A DNA stretch of 64,000 bases from Saprospiraceae bacterium (GTDB taxonomy: Bacteria > Bacteroidota > Bacteroidia > Chitinophagales > Saprospiraceae), in contig JADJLQ010000003.1 of assembly GCA_016709995.1 (NCBI GenBank), forward strand, positions 248,001-312,000. Direction: 5' to 3'. A program made the position numbers and the translations under genes. Under the pieces are notes generated by a model. That model was not told the DNA's origin. It saw only the letters and a program-made list of their open reading frames with translations, and searched no databases. Below are positions 8,075-18,156 of this stretch, one piece after another. The stretch's first letter is position 1. The number at the start of each line of letters is the position of its first letter.

Positions 8075-10915
8075 ATGAAAAAAATAGTATCCATCTTTTT
8101 TCTACAACTGATTGTGTTGGCAGGATTATATTCCCAAGTAGTGCCTAAGGGTATGAATTACCAGGCCGTAGCACGTAATCAAAAGGGCGAAATTTTAGCG
8201 GACCAAAACCTCAGCCTTAGGATTTATCTCTTTAGTGGGGATAATGGCCAGCGGATCAACCATTATAGCGAAGTCCATCAGGTAAAGACCAATGCGCTTG
8301 GTTTATTTGATATGATTATTGGGGAAGGCACGAAGGAGCAAGGTGAGTACGGTTTGGTACCCTGGAATCAGGAAAATATTTGGATGGAGGTGGCCATTAA
8401 AGATAGATCACTATCCGATTTTGCCACTGTAAGCAGTAGCAAATTATTGGCAGTCCCATATGCATTGCATGCCAATACCGCTGATCGGTTGGTGGTTCAA
8501 AAACCAACGACTTCCAGTTTTGCCCCACCGGAGCCTGGAGTAGTCTCTACAGAATGGTCTGTATTTGGTAATGCCAAGACTGATGCGAGTGGCAATCTCT
8601 ATCGGATCAATTCTCTGGGCACTACTGACTTTGTAGACTTAATCATGATAACAGATAATGTAGAGAGACTCAGGATACTGGCTGGAGGTGATATTGTGAC
8701 TAAACTCAATTTTGAAGTTGGCAAAAATCTCACAGTCAATGAGAATCTATATGTGCTTTTGAGTGCTACTATTTGTGATTCATTGATAGCTAAGAAAAAT
8801 GTGCAATTGAATACAGCTGGAGGGTCGACTGTAAATCATGGTGCGTTCACCGTAGCAGATATGAGCCCAACCCTACTTTCAGGCATTCTGACAGTGGATA
8901 AGGCAACCTTATTGAACACTTCGCTTACAGTTCAGGGTCCCACCGATCTTAATAGCAGGCTGTTTGTTAATAAAAAGTCTCCTACTAAACTCACTGGTAC
9001 ACTGCAGGTAGATTCAATAGCTGACTTTAACAATCCTGTGAATGTTAATAATATGAGCCCTACTACGCTCACAGGTACGCTTAGAGTCGACAAATACGCT
9101 AATTTTCAGGACTCAGTAAGGATCACCTCCACTTATCAGACCGATACTGCAGGATTGTTTCCCACCGGATCATTGCAGACACTTGGCGGGGCCTATATAG
9201 GCAGAGACTTTTATGTAAAAGGAGTAGCCAAGTTTGGTGGACCGGTAGCTTTTGGAGGTGCAGTATCTATTTTTGATCAGACCCAATCAGTTGACCCAAT
9301 GACTGGTGCTTTGAAAGTGTCAGGGGGTGTGGGTATTGGTAAAAACCTGAATGTGGGAGGTATGACTATGTTATATGGCATGACCAAAATAAAAGATCTA
9401 ACACAATCTACTGATACGGCGACTGGAGCATTAAAAGTTCAGGGTGGAGTAGGAATTGGGCTTAATCTAAATGTAGGAGGTGCGTCCCGATTATTAAGCA
9501 CGCTTATTGTCGAAGGAGCGACTACAATTAATAATACATTGGCTGTAACTAAAAATATTGGAGGAGGCTATGTGGCTTCTTTTCGAAATACCAATACCAC
9601 AGTCGGTGCAAGCGGACCTCAAGGCATTTGTATTCAATTAGATCTGCCAATACCTGCAGAAGCAAATCATTTTATTACATTCAAGAATAGCTCAGGAACC
9701 CAAGTCGGTACGATTCAGGGACAGACTTTAGACGAATTACACAATTGTTGGTTTTATAAATCAGATCTGAAAGGGAAAATATATGATGTGACTTCAGGCG
9801 CTATTGATCTCATATTTGCAACTATAGATCTTGGACAAAACATTGCAAGGCAGATAGGTGCAGCTGCCTCTGTCAATGTTTGTGTTGGTCTTGGAGTGGT
9901 GGCTTGTCCTCCGATCATTTCTCTCATTGCAGCTGATGCAGTAGCACTTGGGTTATCAATCGCCCAGGAAATAGTGGTCATCGCTGATGTTGTGTTTGCC
10001 TCATATAACCTTGGAGATTTTTTGACTACCCGAGATAATTTTCAAGGAGTCACCTATACTGCAGGAGGTGCTGATTATGCAGAATATCTCAAAAAAGCCG
10101 ATATCAATGAAATGTTTGAGCTCGGTGATATAGTTGGAGTAAAAGGAGGTGTCGTCTCCAAGGTGACCGATGGAGCTGATAAAATAATGGTAGTGTCCAA
10201 TAAACCTATCATTTTGGGGAACACACCCGATCCAATAAATGAAAAAGCTTATGAGAAAATAGCTTTTTTGGGACAAGTTCCGGTGACAGTTTTTGGTAAA
10301 GTTAATTTGGGTGATTACATCATTCCTAATGGTATGAATAACGGAGTTGGTTATGCAGTTTCACCGAAGGACATTAAAGGGGAAGAAATTAGGAACATTG
10401 TTGGTATAGCTTGGTCTACTGCGGAAGACGCACTAAAAATGAACCTGGTTACAGTCGCAGTAGGATTAAATGTAAATGATAATCAAAAATTAGTGGATGA
10501 CCTAAAACTAGAAATTGCGACACTTAAAAATGAAATGAATAGTAGTTATTCTCAACTGGCCAAACTGGTACCAGGTTTTGTTCCGCCAGCTTCGGCTGTA
10601 TCAGCCAGTTTGACCTCCTCTTCAACTACAGCGATATCTAATCCTGGATCTGGGGGAGATATCGTCGACATTCCTTATGCCGAAGTTAAAAGAGAAGATA
10701 TATTGAAAGGATTTGAAATGGCCAAAAATATTATGATTGAAAAGAAAATTAATATTGAAGATCATCCATTTTGGAAAAAATTCAATACTGAACCTGAATA
10801 TAAAGAAATGTTAATCGTCAGCCTTCAGAAAAAATACAATGCAGCATTGAAACAAGCTAAAATGGATCAACAAGCCAAGATTCAAAAAAACCAAAATACT
10901 GGCTCAAAAGATTAG
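8075..10915 (+). CDS. Secreted fibre-like repeat protein, paralogue 1 (the only intact copy)
   Basis: This 946-residue protein is the only undisrupted member of a four-copy family. Order of parts: signal peptide (to about residue 21); a Bacteroidota N-domain with VPKGMNYQAVARN, GLFDMIIGEG and LLAVPYALHA (to about 135); a head region with FAPPEPGVV and DLIMITDNVERLRIL. Next come 25-residue repeats of the type MSPTxLTGTLxVDK, then phage-tail-fibre-like repeats (TGALKVSGGVGIGKNLNVGG). After these there is a hydrophobic double helix with a Cys-x7-Cys turn (about 570-650) and a conserved domain starting GGADYAEYL (about 666). It ends in a coiled coil and a charged tail. No T9SS sorting domain is seen, so the export route is unclear. 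It lies 57 bases before the 1710-aa adhesin. Comparison with phage fibres rests on repeat style only. Confidence 0.8.
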   Translation: MKKIVSIFFLQLIVLAGLYSQVVPKGMNYQAVARNQKGEILADQNLSLRIYLFSGDNGQRINHYSEVHQVKTNALGLFDMIIGEGTKEQGEYGLVPWNQENIWMEVAIKDRSLSDFATVSSSKLLAVPYALHANTADRLVVQKPTTSSFAPPEPGVVSTEWSVFGNAKTDASGNLYRINSLGTTDFVDLIMITDNVERLRILAGGDIVTKLNFEVGKNLTVNENLYVLLSATICDSLIAKKNVQLNTAGGSTVNHGAFTVADMSPTLLSGILTVDKATLLNTSLTVQGPTDLNSRLFVNKKSPTKLTGTLQVDSIADFNNPVNVNNMSPTTLTGTLRVDKYANFQDSVRITSTYQTDTAGLFPTGSLQTLGGAYIGRDFYVKGVAKFGGPVAFGGAVSIFDQTQSVDPMTGALKVSGGVGIGKNLNVGGMTMLYGMTKIKDLTQSTDTATGALKVQGGVGIGLNLNVGGASRLLSTLIVEGATTINNTLAVTKNIGGGYVASFRNTNTTVGASGPQGICIQLDLPIPAEANHFITFKNSSGTQVGTIQGQTLDELHNCWFYKSDLKGKIYDVTSGAIDLIFATIDLGQNIARQIGAAASVNVCVGLGVVACPPIISLIAADAVALGLSIAQEIVVIADVVFASYNLGDFLTTRDNFQGVTYTAGGADYAEYLKKADINEMFELGDIVGVKGGVVSKVTDGADKIMVVSNKPIILGNTPDPINEKAYEKIAFLGQVPVTVFGKVNLGDYIIPNGMNNGVGYAVSPKDIKGEEIRNIVGIAWSTAEDALKMNLVTVAVGLNVNDNQKLVDDLKLEIATLKNEMNSSYSQLAKLVPGFVPPASAVSASLTSSSTTAISNPGSGGDIVDIPYAEVKREDILKGFEMAKNIMIEKKINIEDHPFWKKFNTEPEYKEMLIVSLQKKYNAALKQAKMDQQAKIQKNQNTGSKD

Positions 10916-10972
10916 TTTTTTCTTTAATACGAGTTGGGTGGGTTTGAATAGAATCCTTATAAATAATTAAAT

Positions 10973-13900
10973 ATGAAATTTGCCAGCGCAAAAAATATAA
11001 TTCGATTTCAATTTATCCTTATGCTTGGATTGTTTTTCCTTGCAGGTGAGTTGACATCTCAGACTAATTCTGTAGCGCTGCCCCAGAATGGGAATGTATC
11101 ACAATCTGCCGCTCCACAGGGGGCGCTAAGGTATCAGCGGGGATTTTACTTAATTACTCCAAAAGAAATGATGGCAAGCGGATTGATGATCAATGATACG
11201 ATCAATTCGATAGGTTTTACCATAGGCATTCCACAAAGTGATACCACTAAAGGCGACTTTAAAGTTTATCTTCAAAATACCACAGATACAGTCAGTAGAT
11301 CGGATACAGCCTGGACTGAGGTGACTGGAATTACTAATAATTTTTTCCATGCTTTCCCTGTCCATTCAGGAAGGTATGAGTGGGAGGTCGCTACGGACTG
11401 CTCTGATTTTTCTTTGCCTACTAATTTTAATGTAGCGAATACCTTATCATGTTACCCGCCCACCCGACAGGTTACCTCTAATATCACGGGGACTTCGGCT
11501 ACTCTCAATTGGATTCCACCTGCCAATTCGGTATTGGAGTATTATATTGACTACACGAGGATAGATTCCGTAGTCGTCGTAACGGATACGGTCATGGGTC
11601 CGGCTTCGAGTCATAATATCTCTGGTTTGGTACCAAATAAAACTTATAAATGGGGGATACGATCCAATTGTACCATCAGCATCTCAGATCTTAACTTCGT
11701 ATCTTTCAGTACCTTATCTGCTGATGTTTGTAATGAACCAAGCGGTTTGATGATCGTAGCTACTACAGACACTTTAGCCAGACTAAAATGGACTGGAGCT
11801 GCCGGAGCTGCTTATTATTCAGTGCGATTTAGGCGGTTAGGGGAGGTCAATTGGCTTAGCACGACTGCATTTGCTGATTCATTGACCATATCCTTTGGAT
11901 TGGATCCAGGCAATGTCTACGAATGGGAGGTGCAGACCAACTGTGCGCTTGGCAAAGGGCTATGGATTCCTGGCCCGAATTTTACAACAGATGGCATTAC
12001 CACGTGTTATGCTCCAGTCAACTTGTCCACAGATAGCATTACCACCAATTCAGCGAAATTTAGTTGGTCTCCTGTCACAGGAGCCATAAGTTATACTATT
12101 CGTTATAGACTTAAACAGACTATTTCCTGGGCTAATGCCATTTTGCCAATGCAATTGGTACACAATGACAGTATTTGCATCCCGGATACGACAGGGACCT
12201 ATCTTACCTTTTTTGAGGGAATGAGCATTACCCCTTTTGTTTATAGCGGAGGTGGAGTCTATGTAGCCTGGGAATACCAGCGAGTTCTTGGAGATTTATC
12301 TACACCCAACAGTTCCTTTGGGAATACCTCAGTCGCTTCCATTAAAGGAGCACAGGGTCAGGATTCAATTGTATATTTTTTAGCTTTTAATACTGCCGCA
12401 GATAGTGCAGCAACACAAATTGATACAGTCTTGGAGTTGAGTAAGATAAGGCCGGAAACTATATTATGTTCGCCAAACCTGGTTGATAGCTCTGCGGTGG
12501 TCGCAGTATACACATTGGGTAAGATTGCCCCAAATTATACCTCTACACCTGTCACAGCCTTAATCAGGAATTTTAATTCTACATCGCATGATTATTCAGT
12601 AACACTGAAAATAAAAGATGCCGCATCCAATGCTCTGAGATATACTGAGATGCAAACCATTACTATCGGGGCAGATACAGTTGGGTTGGTAGCGTTTACC
12701 GGGTGGTTTCCTACCATTAATGAGACAGACTCTATCATCGTTTGCATCCCAGCACAAACCAATGAAGATGTATTAAATAATAATTCTAACTTCTATCTAC
12801 AGACTGTCAATCCTTATATGGTATCCTTTGCTGATGGTGCTAATCAATTGACCCAAGCCGGTACCGATACCATGGAAGGTTATACGCTGAGCCGACAACT
12901 GATGGACGGATGTGGTAAAATAAATTCTGTCGATGTGTACCTCACTTCTTCAGCTACTGATCACGCAGTTTACGCTGTAGTCATGGATACATTAAAAAAC
13001 CTGATTGCTCTATCTGTGCCATTCACTCCGGATTCTTCCCAGGTCAATAAATATCATACATTTTATCTGACTACTCCACCATCATTGAAAAATGAAGAGT
13101 ATTATGTAGGCCTCGCCCAGCCTAAGGATGGAGCTAATGCCTACTATCCTGTTGGAGTTCAGTGGGAAGGAGGGCAGATCAGAGACAGTGCGTATTATAG
13201 ATATCATACGTTGAATGACAGCCTATTTCACCAGGCTTTGCCCGGCAGATTGATGATAAGTGCTGAAATGATACCCGCAGTGCCGATACCCACCATCACG
13301 GGTGATTTATTTCTTTGTACCTCCACTGTGGATACATTGATAGTATCTAGTTTGGCGCCTCGGTTTGCTGATAGTATCATCGCTTTTAGCAGTCAATATT
13401 CCCCCGAGCAGTATAGCGCTAACCAGGCTTTGGGTACACCCGATGTTTTTCCTGGTGGCGGTCCTAATCCAGGCTCTTGGTTGAGCGCTGCTCCAGATGC
13501 CGGTAGGGAATTTCTCGTGCTGAAGTACTCCAATCCGGATTCAATCAATTTTGTTGATATATATGAAACGCTCAATCCAGGAGCAGTAGATACAATAGGA
13601 TTGATAGATGAGAGTAATATATACCATATCATTTGGTCAGCCAAGGCTATTGCTGCCCCCAATATGGCGAGAAAAAACAGAATAACATTTCCATTGACTC
13701 CATATAAAGTAGTCGGAGTCAGACTTGCTCTCGCAGCAGATTCAATTCCGGGATATAATGATATTGATGCCGTGGTAATTGGTAGAATTACCACACCTGG
13801 CATATTTTCCAGCGTATTATGGTCTACAGGTGCTACTTCAGATACTATAATTATTAATGCACCTGGTGGATATAAGGTCACTGCTATTGATGCCAATGGT

Positions 13901-16105
13901 TGTATGGCCATGGACAGTGTAACCTCAATTATGCCTACAGTAGTCACACCGTCCATCATAGCCAGAGGCCCAACCTCTTTTTGCCCTGGAGATAGTGTAT
14001 GGCTGGTATCTAATCAGCATGGACATCAATTATGGAGTAACGGCGCTACCACTGATAGTATAGCTGTAAAAATAGTAGGCAATTACTCTGTAGTGTATGA
14101 TGATGGGTCGGGATGTGGTACTACCATGTCCAATGTTATTGCAGTCACAATATTTACCCCTCCGGTAGTCAATATCACGGGTGATACGGTCATATGTCCA
14201 GGATTGTCTACTACGCTTGATGCGGGTACTCACACTTCTTATAAGTGGTCTACGGGAGCTACCACCAGGACAACCACTGTGTTCTATGCAAACACCTATA
14301 ATGTTCAAGTCACAGACATCAATGGATGTAAATCAGTAGATTTCATTAATACCACTTTAGGCATATTGCCGACTCCTTCGATCACAGGAAATCTGAATTT
14401 TTGTCCGGGTGATTCAACTACCCTCGATGCTGGCGCAGGTTATTCCAGTTATGTATGGTCTCCGGGCGGTCAAATCAGTCAAACTAAAAAAGTCACTATA
14501 CCAGGTAACCAGCAGGTCACAGTCACAAATAATGATGGTTGCATTGGTCTGACATCTGTTTTCGTAAATGTTTTCTCGACAGCCAATCCAATCATCTCTG
14601 GAATGGATGGATATTGTCCAATGGATTCTGTGACTATCTCTGCCAATAATGGTTTTGCGTCCTATTTATGGTCTAATGGCGATGCAGCTCAAAGTACTAC
14701 GATAAAAACGAATGGTACTTATACTGTTACTGTGACAGATGCAAATGGTTGTAAAACCCAATCCAGTAAGATCATCACCCAATATACTCCTCCCGATGCT
14801 TTTATATCCGGTACATTATCTTTTTGTGATGGTGGTAGTTCTACTTCACTCGATGCCGGTTTGGGATACCAATCCTATGCTTGGAGCACAGGTGCAACAG
14901 GACATTCTATAACAGTGACAGATACAGGTTCCTACAGTGTGATGGTAACCGATTTTCATGGGTGCACGGATACTGCCAGTGTCAAGGTTACACTGGATGG
15001 AGCTTTACCAGCAACTCCAGGTCCTATTTCAGGAGCTTTGTTTGGCATGTGCAATTCGTCCTCACCAGAGACTTACTCCATCGATAACGTAACTAATTCC
15101 ACTTGTTATATTTGGACCATGCCGCCAGGAGCAACCATTGTCGATGGTTTTATGGCTGATTCCAACGTGTTTGGCAATATTATTAAGGTTGTTTTTGATA
15201 ACTCTTTCACGGGTGGTTTTATAGGTGTGGCTGCACACAACGATTGTGGCGCCAGTCCCACTTTTAATGGAAGCACCTTGTACGTTTCGGCTGCCCCGGG
15301 CAGTGTGCCAGGTATGATCGAAGGGTTAGCTTCCGGAATTTGTAAACAAGGAGCGGCCACCTATACTTTGCCTCCTATTAACGATGCTACGGGTTATTTA
15401 TGGACTGTACCTATTGGAGCGACAATAATGAGTGGCCAGAATACTAATTCTATCAAGGTAGTTTTTGCTTCCTCTTATCGGGCAGGTGACATCTGCGTTC
15501 AATATTCTACCCAATGCGGCACCAGCCCTTTTGAGTGCATCCAAGTGAGTCCGACTCCGGTGATCAATACTAATATCCTGGGCTCTAATGTATTGTGTGA
15601 ATTTGCCAAAAATGAAATGTATAGTGTAGTACCGGTCAATGGAGTCAATGAATACCTATGGACGGTGCCTACCGGGGCTTCGATCGTTTCAGGCCAGGGC
15701 ACCCCTTCTATTCAAGTTGATTTTGGGTCTCATTCTGGCATAGTGACGGTTAGAGCATCCAATGCTTGTGGGTTAAGTCCTATTAAATTTATCAATGTGA
15801 CCCTGGGTAAATGCAGTGTCATCGGAGGGTCAGGCAAAGTAGCCAGGCAACTGGGTGATGGAGATGTAGCCATCAAGGTATTCCCAAATCCTTCCGAAGG
15901 AATTGTAAATATATCTATGAGTGCAGGAAGTACCATCGGTAAAAATTTAATCAAAGTCACGGATCAGATGGGTCGCTTGGTTTACATGACAGCTACTGAA
16001 GGTGCTTCAAGTAAATTGGATTTGCGGCAGTTAAGTAAAGGCGTATATTTCATCCATCTTAACAATGATCAACTGACTAGGACCTTTAAGATTTTGTTGA
16101 AATGA
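10973..16105 (+). CDS. Giant T9SS adhesin with fn3, discoidin-like and Ig-like repeats (1710 aa)
   Basis: This is a probable cell-surface adhesin. A signal peptide (about 1-30) precedes a conserved N-domain with RYQRGFYLITPKEM (about 45-140). Fibronectin-III-like modules follow to about 420. A domain near 617-760 contains SFADG and GCGKINSV, and a discoidin-like domain near 800-950 contains IYETLNPG and IDAVVIG. Five Ig-like modules of about 70 residues (about 992-1343; CPGDS, WSTGAT, VTDINGC) come next, then three larger PKD/Ig-like modules. The C-terminus is a type A sorting domain: VFPNPSEG, VTDQMGRLV, GVYFIHL. A close paralogue of 1920 residues starts at 28332. It follows the intact fibre-like gene and is followed by an insertion sequence. 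Ligand unknown. Confidence 0.85.
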   Translation: MKFASAKNIIRFQFILMLGLFFLAGELTSQTNSVALPQNGNVSQSAAPQGALRYQRGFYLITPKEMMASGLMINDTINSIGFTIGIPQSDTTKGDFKVYLQNTTDTVSRSDTAWTEVTGITNNFFHAFPVHSGRYEWEVATDCSDFSLPTNFNVANTLSCYPPTRQVTSNITGTSATLNWIPPANSVLEYYIDYTRIDSVVVVTDTVMGPASSHNISGLVPNKTYKWGIRSNCTISISDLNFVSFSTLSADVCNEPSGLMIVATTDTLARLKWTGAAGAAYYSVRFRRLGEVNWLSTTAFADSLTISFGLDPGNVYEWEVQTNCALGKGLWIPGPNFTTDGITTCYAPVNLSTDSITTNSAKFSWSPVTGAISYTIRYRLKQTISWANAILPMQLVHNDSICIPDTTGTYLTFFEGMSITPFVYSGGGVYVAWEYQRVLGDLSTPNSSFGNTSVASIKGAQGQDSIVYFLAFNTAADSAATQIDTVLELSKIRPETILCSPNLVDSSAVVAVYTLGKIAPNYTSTPVTALIRNFNSTSHDYSVTLKIKDAASNALRYTEMQTITIGADTVGLVAFTGWFPTINETDSIIVCIPAQTNEDVLNNNSNFYLQTVNPYMVSFADGANQLTQAGTDTMEGYTLSRQLMDGCGKINSVDVYLTSSATDHAVYAVVMDTLKNLIALSVPFTPDSSQVNKYHTFYLTTPPSLKNEEYYVGLAQPKDGANAYYPVGVQWEGGQIRDSAYYRYHTLNDSLFHQALPGRLMISAEMIPAVPIPTITGDLFLCTSTVDTLIVSSLAPRFADSIIAFSSQYSPEQYSANQALGTPDVFPGGGPNPGSWLSAAPDAGREFLVLKYSNPDSINFVDIYETLNPGAVDTIGLIDESNIYHIIWSAKAIAAPNMARKNRITFPLTPYKVVGVRLALAADSIPGYNDIDAVVIGRITTPGIFSSVLWSTGATSDTIIINAPGGYKVTAIDANGCMAMDSVTSIMPTVVTPSIIARGPTSFCPGDSVWLVSNQHGHQLWSNGATTDSIAVKIVGNYSVVYDDGSGCGTTMSNVIAVTIFTPPVVNITGDTVICPGLSTTLDAGTHTSYKWSTGATTRTTTVFYANTYNVQVTDINGCKSVDFINTTLGILPTPSITGNLNFCPGDSTTLDAGAGYSSYVWSPGGQISQTKKVTIPGNQQVTVTNNDGCIGLTSVFVNVFSTANPIISGMDGYCPMDSVTISANNGFASYLWSNGDAAQSTTIKTNGTYTVTVTDANGCKTQSSKIITQYTPPDAFISGTLSFCDGGSSTSLDAGLGYQSYAWSTGATGHSITVTDTGSYSVMVTDFHGCTDTASVKVTLDGALPATPGPISGALFGMCNSSSPETYSIDNVTNSTCYIWTMPPGATIVDGFMADSNVFGNIIKVVFDNSFTGGFIGVAAHNDCGASPTFNGSTLYVSAAPGSVPGMIEGLASGICKQGAATYTLPPINDATGYLWTVPIGATIMSGQNTNSIKVVFASSYRAGDICVQYSTQCGTSPFECIQVSPTPVINTNILGSNVLCEFAKNEMYSVVPVNGVNEYLWTVPTGASIVSGQGTPSIQVDFGSHSGIVTVRASNACGLSPIKFINVTLGKCSVIGGSGKVARQLGDGDVAIKVFPNPSEGIVNISMSAGSTIGKNLIKVTDQMGRLVYMTATEGASSKLDLRQLSKGVYFIHLNNDQLTRTFKILLK

Positions 16106-16152
16106 TATGGAGCCTTTGAGCTACAGTAGTAATCATTCATACATATCTTAAG

Positions 16153-17897
16153 TAGGGTCTGCTGAAAAACATCTAACACATTGTAAATTATGCATATATA
16201 TACATAACTTAGGGTATAAATGCAAGGATAAATGGCAATAGCACAAAGAAAGCGTGCAGCAAAGACAAAATATTTGAGTCAGCATCAATTAGTATTGGAA
16301 GGATTTGACACACCATTCAGTCAAAAGTTGAATGCATCAAACAGATGGGTAGTCTTGGCACATCAAATACCATGGGATATTTTGGTGGGTGTCTACAATG
16401 AGCGCTTGCACAACAAGCAGACTGGAGCAAGTGGGATAAATCCGAGGGTTGTGGTTGGTTCTATGATCATCAAGCATATTTGTAATTTGAGTGATCGAGA
16501 GACGATGTTACATATCCAGGAGAATATGTATATGCAGTACTTTATTGGCTATAGTAGTTATAGTAATGTTCCACCTTTTGATGCTTCACTTTTTGTTGAA
16601 TTAAGAAATAGACTCGGAGTAGATCAAATCAATAAAATAAACGAACAAATAATACTACTAACAGGAAGGCACGGAGAACAACGTACTGAAGAAGTAGAAG
16701 ATAACCCGGCACCATCAGCGCCAATTAATCAAGATCCAGCATCAAACCAAACCAATAGACCTGATACTAAAGACACTCCGATGCCAAGTCAGCCAGCAGA
16801 CTTCATGGAGTGTAGAGGCATACAAACCGAAGGCGAAGTAACAAGTAAAACACCGACGAATGAAGTAGCACCATATGGTAAAATGATAACAGATGCAACA
16901 GCGTGTCCACAAGATATAGCGTACCCAACCGATTTGAATTTATTGAATGAGTCTAGAGAAAAGGCAGAAGAACTAATTGATATATTATACTTATTGAGCA
17001 GTGGTGAAGCTGACAAACCAAGGACTTATAGAATAAAAGCTAGAAAGGATTACCTGAAGACAGCTCAAAAGAAAACTAAATCAAATAAGGAAATCCGAAA
17101 AGCATTGAGAAAACAACTATCCTATCTGGGCCGAAACATTAAAATTATCCATAAATTATTAGACGAACATGACCGCATACCTTTAAACAAACATCAACTC
17201 AAATATTTGTTTGTAATCCAAACATTGTACGATCAACAAATGGAAATGTATATCAATAAAGTACACAGTGTAGCCCATAGAATTACCAATATCCACCAAC
17301 CTCATATCAGACCAATCGTTAGAGGTAAAACAACAGCCAAAGTCGAGTTTGGTGCTAAGATACAAGTGAGCTTAATGCAAGGATATGCTGTTCTGGATGA
17401 AGTCTCCTGGGAATCATTTAATGAGGGTACTCGGCTTATGGACAGTGTAGAGCATTACAATAAATTATTTGGCTACTATCCTAAAGAGGTATACGCAGAT
17501 AAAATATATTGTACCAGGTCAAACAGAAGTCAGCTCAAGGAGAAAGGTATAGACCTCATTGCAAAGCCTCTTGGAAGACCCAAGGCAGTGCCCAATCACA
17601 TAAGTCCAGGAGCAAGAAATCCAATCGAAGGGAAATTTGGTCAAGCAAAGACTGCTTATGGAATGAGCCGAATAAAAGCAAGACTCAAAGAAACCAGCGA
17701 ATCTTGGATTGCAACCATCATTTTGGTACTTAACCTGGTCAAATTGGCCGGGCAAGTACCGTATTTTCTATACCGAACAACTATTACTGGGTATTCAAAT
17801 TGTCTTCAGTGCCTCAGGCTTAATATACCTGGCTGCCTTACCTTTACTACGAAATTATCAAATTCCTATCTTGTCATGACTTATTAAGCAGGCCCTA
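16153..17897 (+). mobile_element. IS5/IS1182-like insertion sequence (about 1745 bp)
   Basis: The element is bounded by imperfect terminal inverted repeats. The left end TAGGGTCTGCTGAAAAA (16153-16169) matches the inverse complement of 17881-17897, TAGGGCCTGCTTAATAA, at 14 of 17 positions. It carries one transposase gene whose stop codon lies inside the right repeat. A TA at each tip could be a 2-bp target duplication, but two bases are weak evidence. The element separates the two fibre-adhesin gene groups. Confidence 0.85.
16232..17887 (+). CDS. IS5/IS1182-like DDE transposase
   Basis: This is a 551-residue DDE transposase. The N-terminal part (about 20-130) resembles the InsH/DUF772 domain (GINPRVVVGSMIIKHI, YMQYFIGY). 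A low-complexity Pro/Thr/Asn-rich linker follows (about 145-210). The catalytic triad is visible: D221 in MITDATACPQDI, D423 in VYADKIY and E466 in NPIEGKFGQAK. The end has the usual ETSESWIATIILVLNLVKL signature. The reading frame is complete and reaches the right terminal repeat, so the element may be active. IS5 versus IS1182 family membership is not settled by eye. It is the only mobile-element gene in the window. Confidence 0.92.
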   Translation: MAIAQRKRAAKTKYLSQHQLVLEGFDTPFSQKLNASNRWVVLAHQIPWDILVGVYNERLHNKQTGASGINPRVVVGSMIIKHICNLSDRETMLHIQENMYMQYFIGYSSYSNVPPFDASLFVELRNRLGVDQINKINEQIILLTGRHGEQRTEEVEDNPAPSAPINQDPASNQTNRPDTKDTPMPSQPADFMECRGIQTEGEVTSKTPTNEVAPYGKMITDATACPQDIAYPTDLNLLNESREKAEELIDILYLLSSGEADKPRTYRIKARKDYLKTAQKKTKSNKEIRKALRKQLSYLGRNIKIIHKLLDEHDRIPLNKHQLKYLFVIQTLYDQQMEMYINKVHSVAHRITNIHQPHIRPIVRGKTTAKVEFGAKIQVSLMQGYAVLDEVSWESFNEGTRLMDSVEHYNKLFGYYPKEVYADKIYCTRSNRSQLKEKGIDLIAKPLGRPKAVPNHISPGARNPIEGKFGQAKTAYGMSRIKARLKETSESWIATIILVLNLVKLAGQVPYFLYRTTITGYSNCLQCLRLNIPGCLTFTTKLSNSYLVMTY

Positions 17898-18028
17898 AGT
17901 ATTCATTACTACAGACTGAGGCTGAGACTGATCCAGCCCAAATTTTTTGAAATAATTTAAGTACTATGAGTGATTGTATTCATATAGATACGATTAAACA
18001 TTACTACTAATTATATGTAAATTCTGCT

Positions 18029-18060
18029 TTTGGTAAAGTGTAACAATTTATCTATCTTGG
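18029..18060 (+). promoter_or_regulatory. Candidate Bacteroidota-type promoter
   Basis: TTTG at 18029-18032 and TATCTTGG at 18053-18060 are about 20 bases apart. This resembles the Bacteroidota TTTG / TAnnTTTG arrangement, but the -7 element deviates. It lies about 100 bases before the second fibre-like gene group. Confidence 0.3.
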
Positions 18061-18156
18061 TTTTTACCCTGATGTTATCACGATTTAGGTAATCTATACC
18101 TCAAATTATTATCAAAATTCCTGTCTCAGTAATGATAAAAATATAGTCATTAAAAA

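Larger units (their letters stand above)
16126..17912. repeat. Short inverted repeat flanking the insertion sequence
   Basis: GTAGTAAT at 16126-16133 is the inverse complement of ATTACTAC at 17905-17912. The two arms lie just outside the IS, with short loosely matching extensions. Before insertion they would have formed a hairpin about 20-40 bases across, downstream of the 1710-aa gene. Confidence 0.5.

Noticed and set aside
13393..13959. 188-codon - strand frame
   Set aside because: Antisense inside the 1710-aa adhesin; composition is the mirror of its Thr/Ser/Val-rich repeats.
16150..17900. Clear target-site duplication for the IS
   Set aside because: Only a TA at each tip is shared; too short to be counted as proof.
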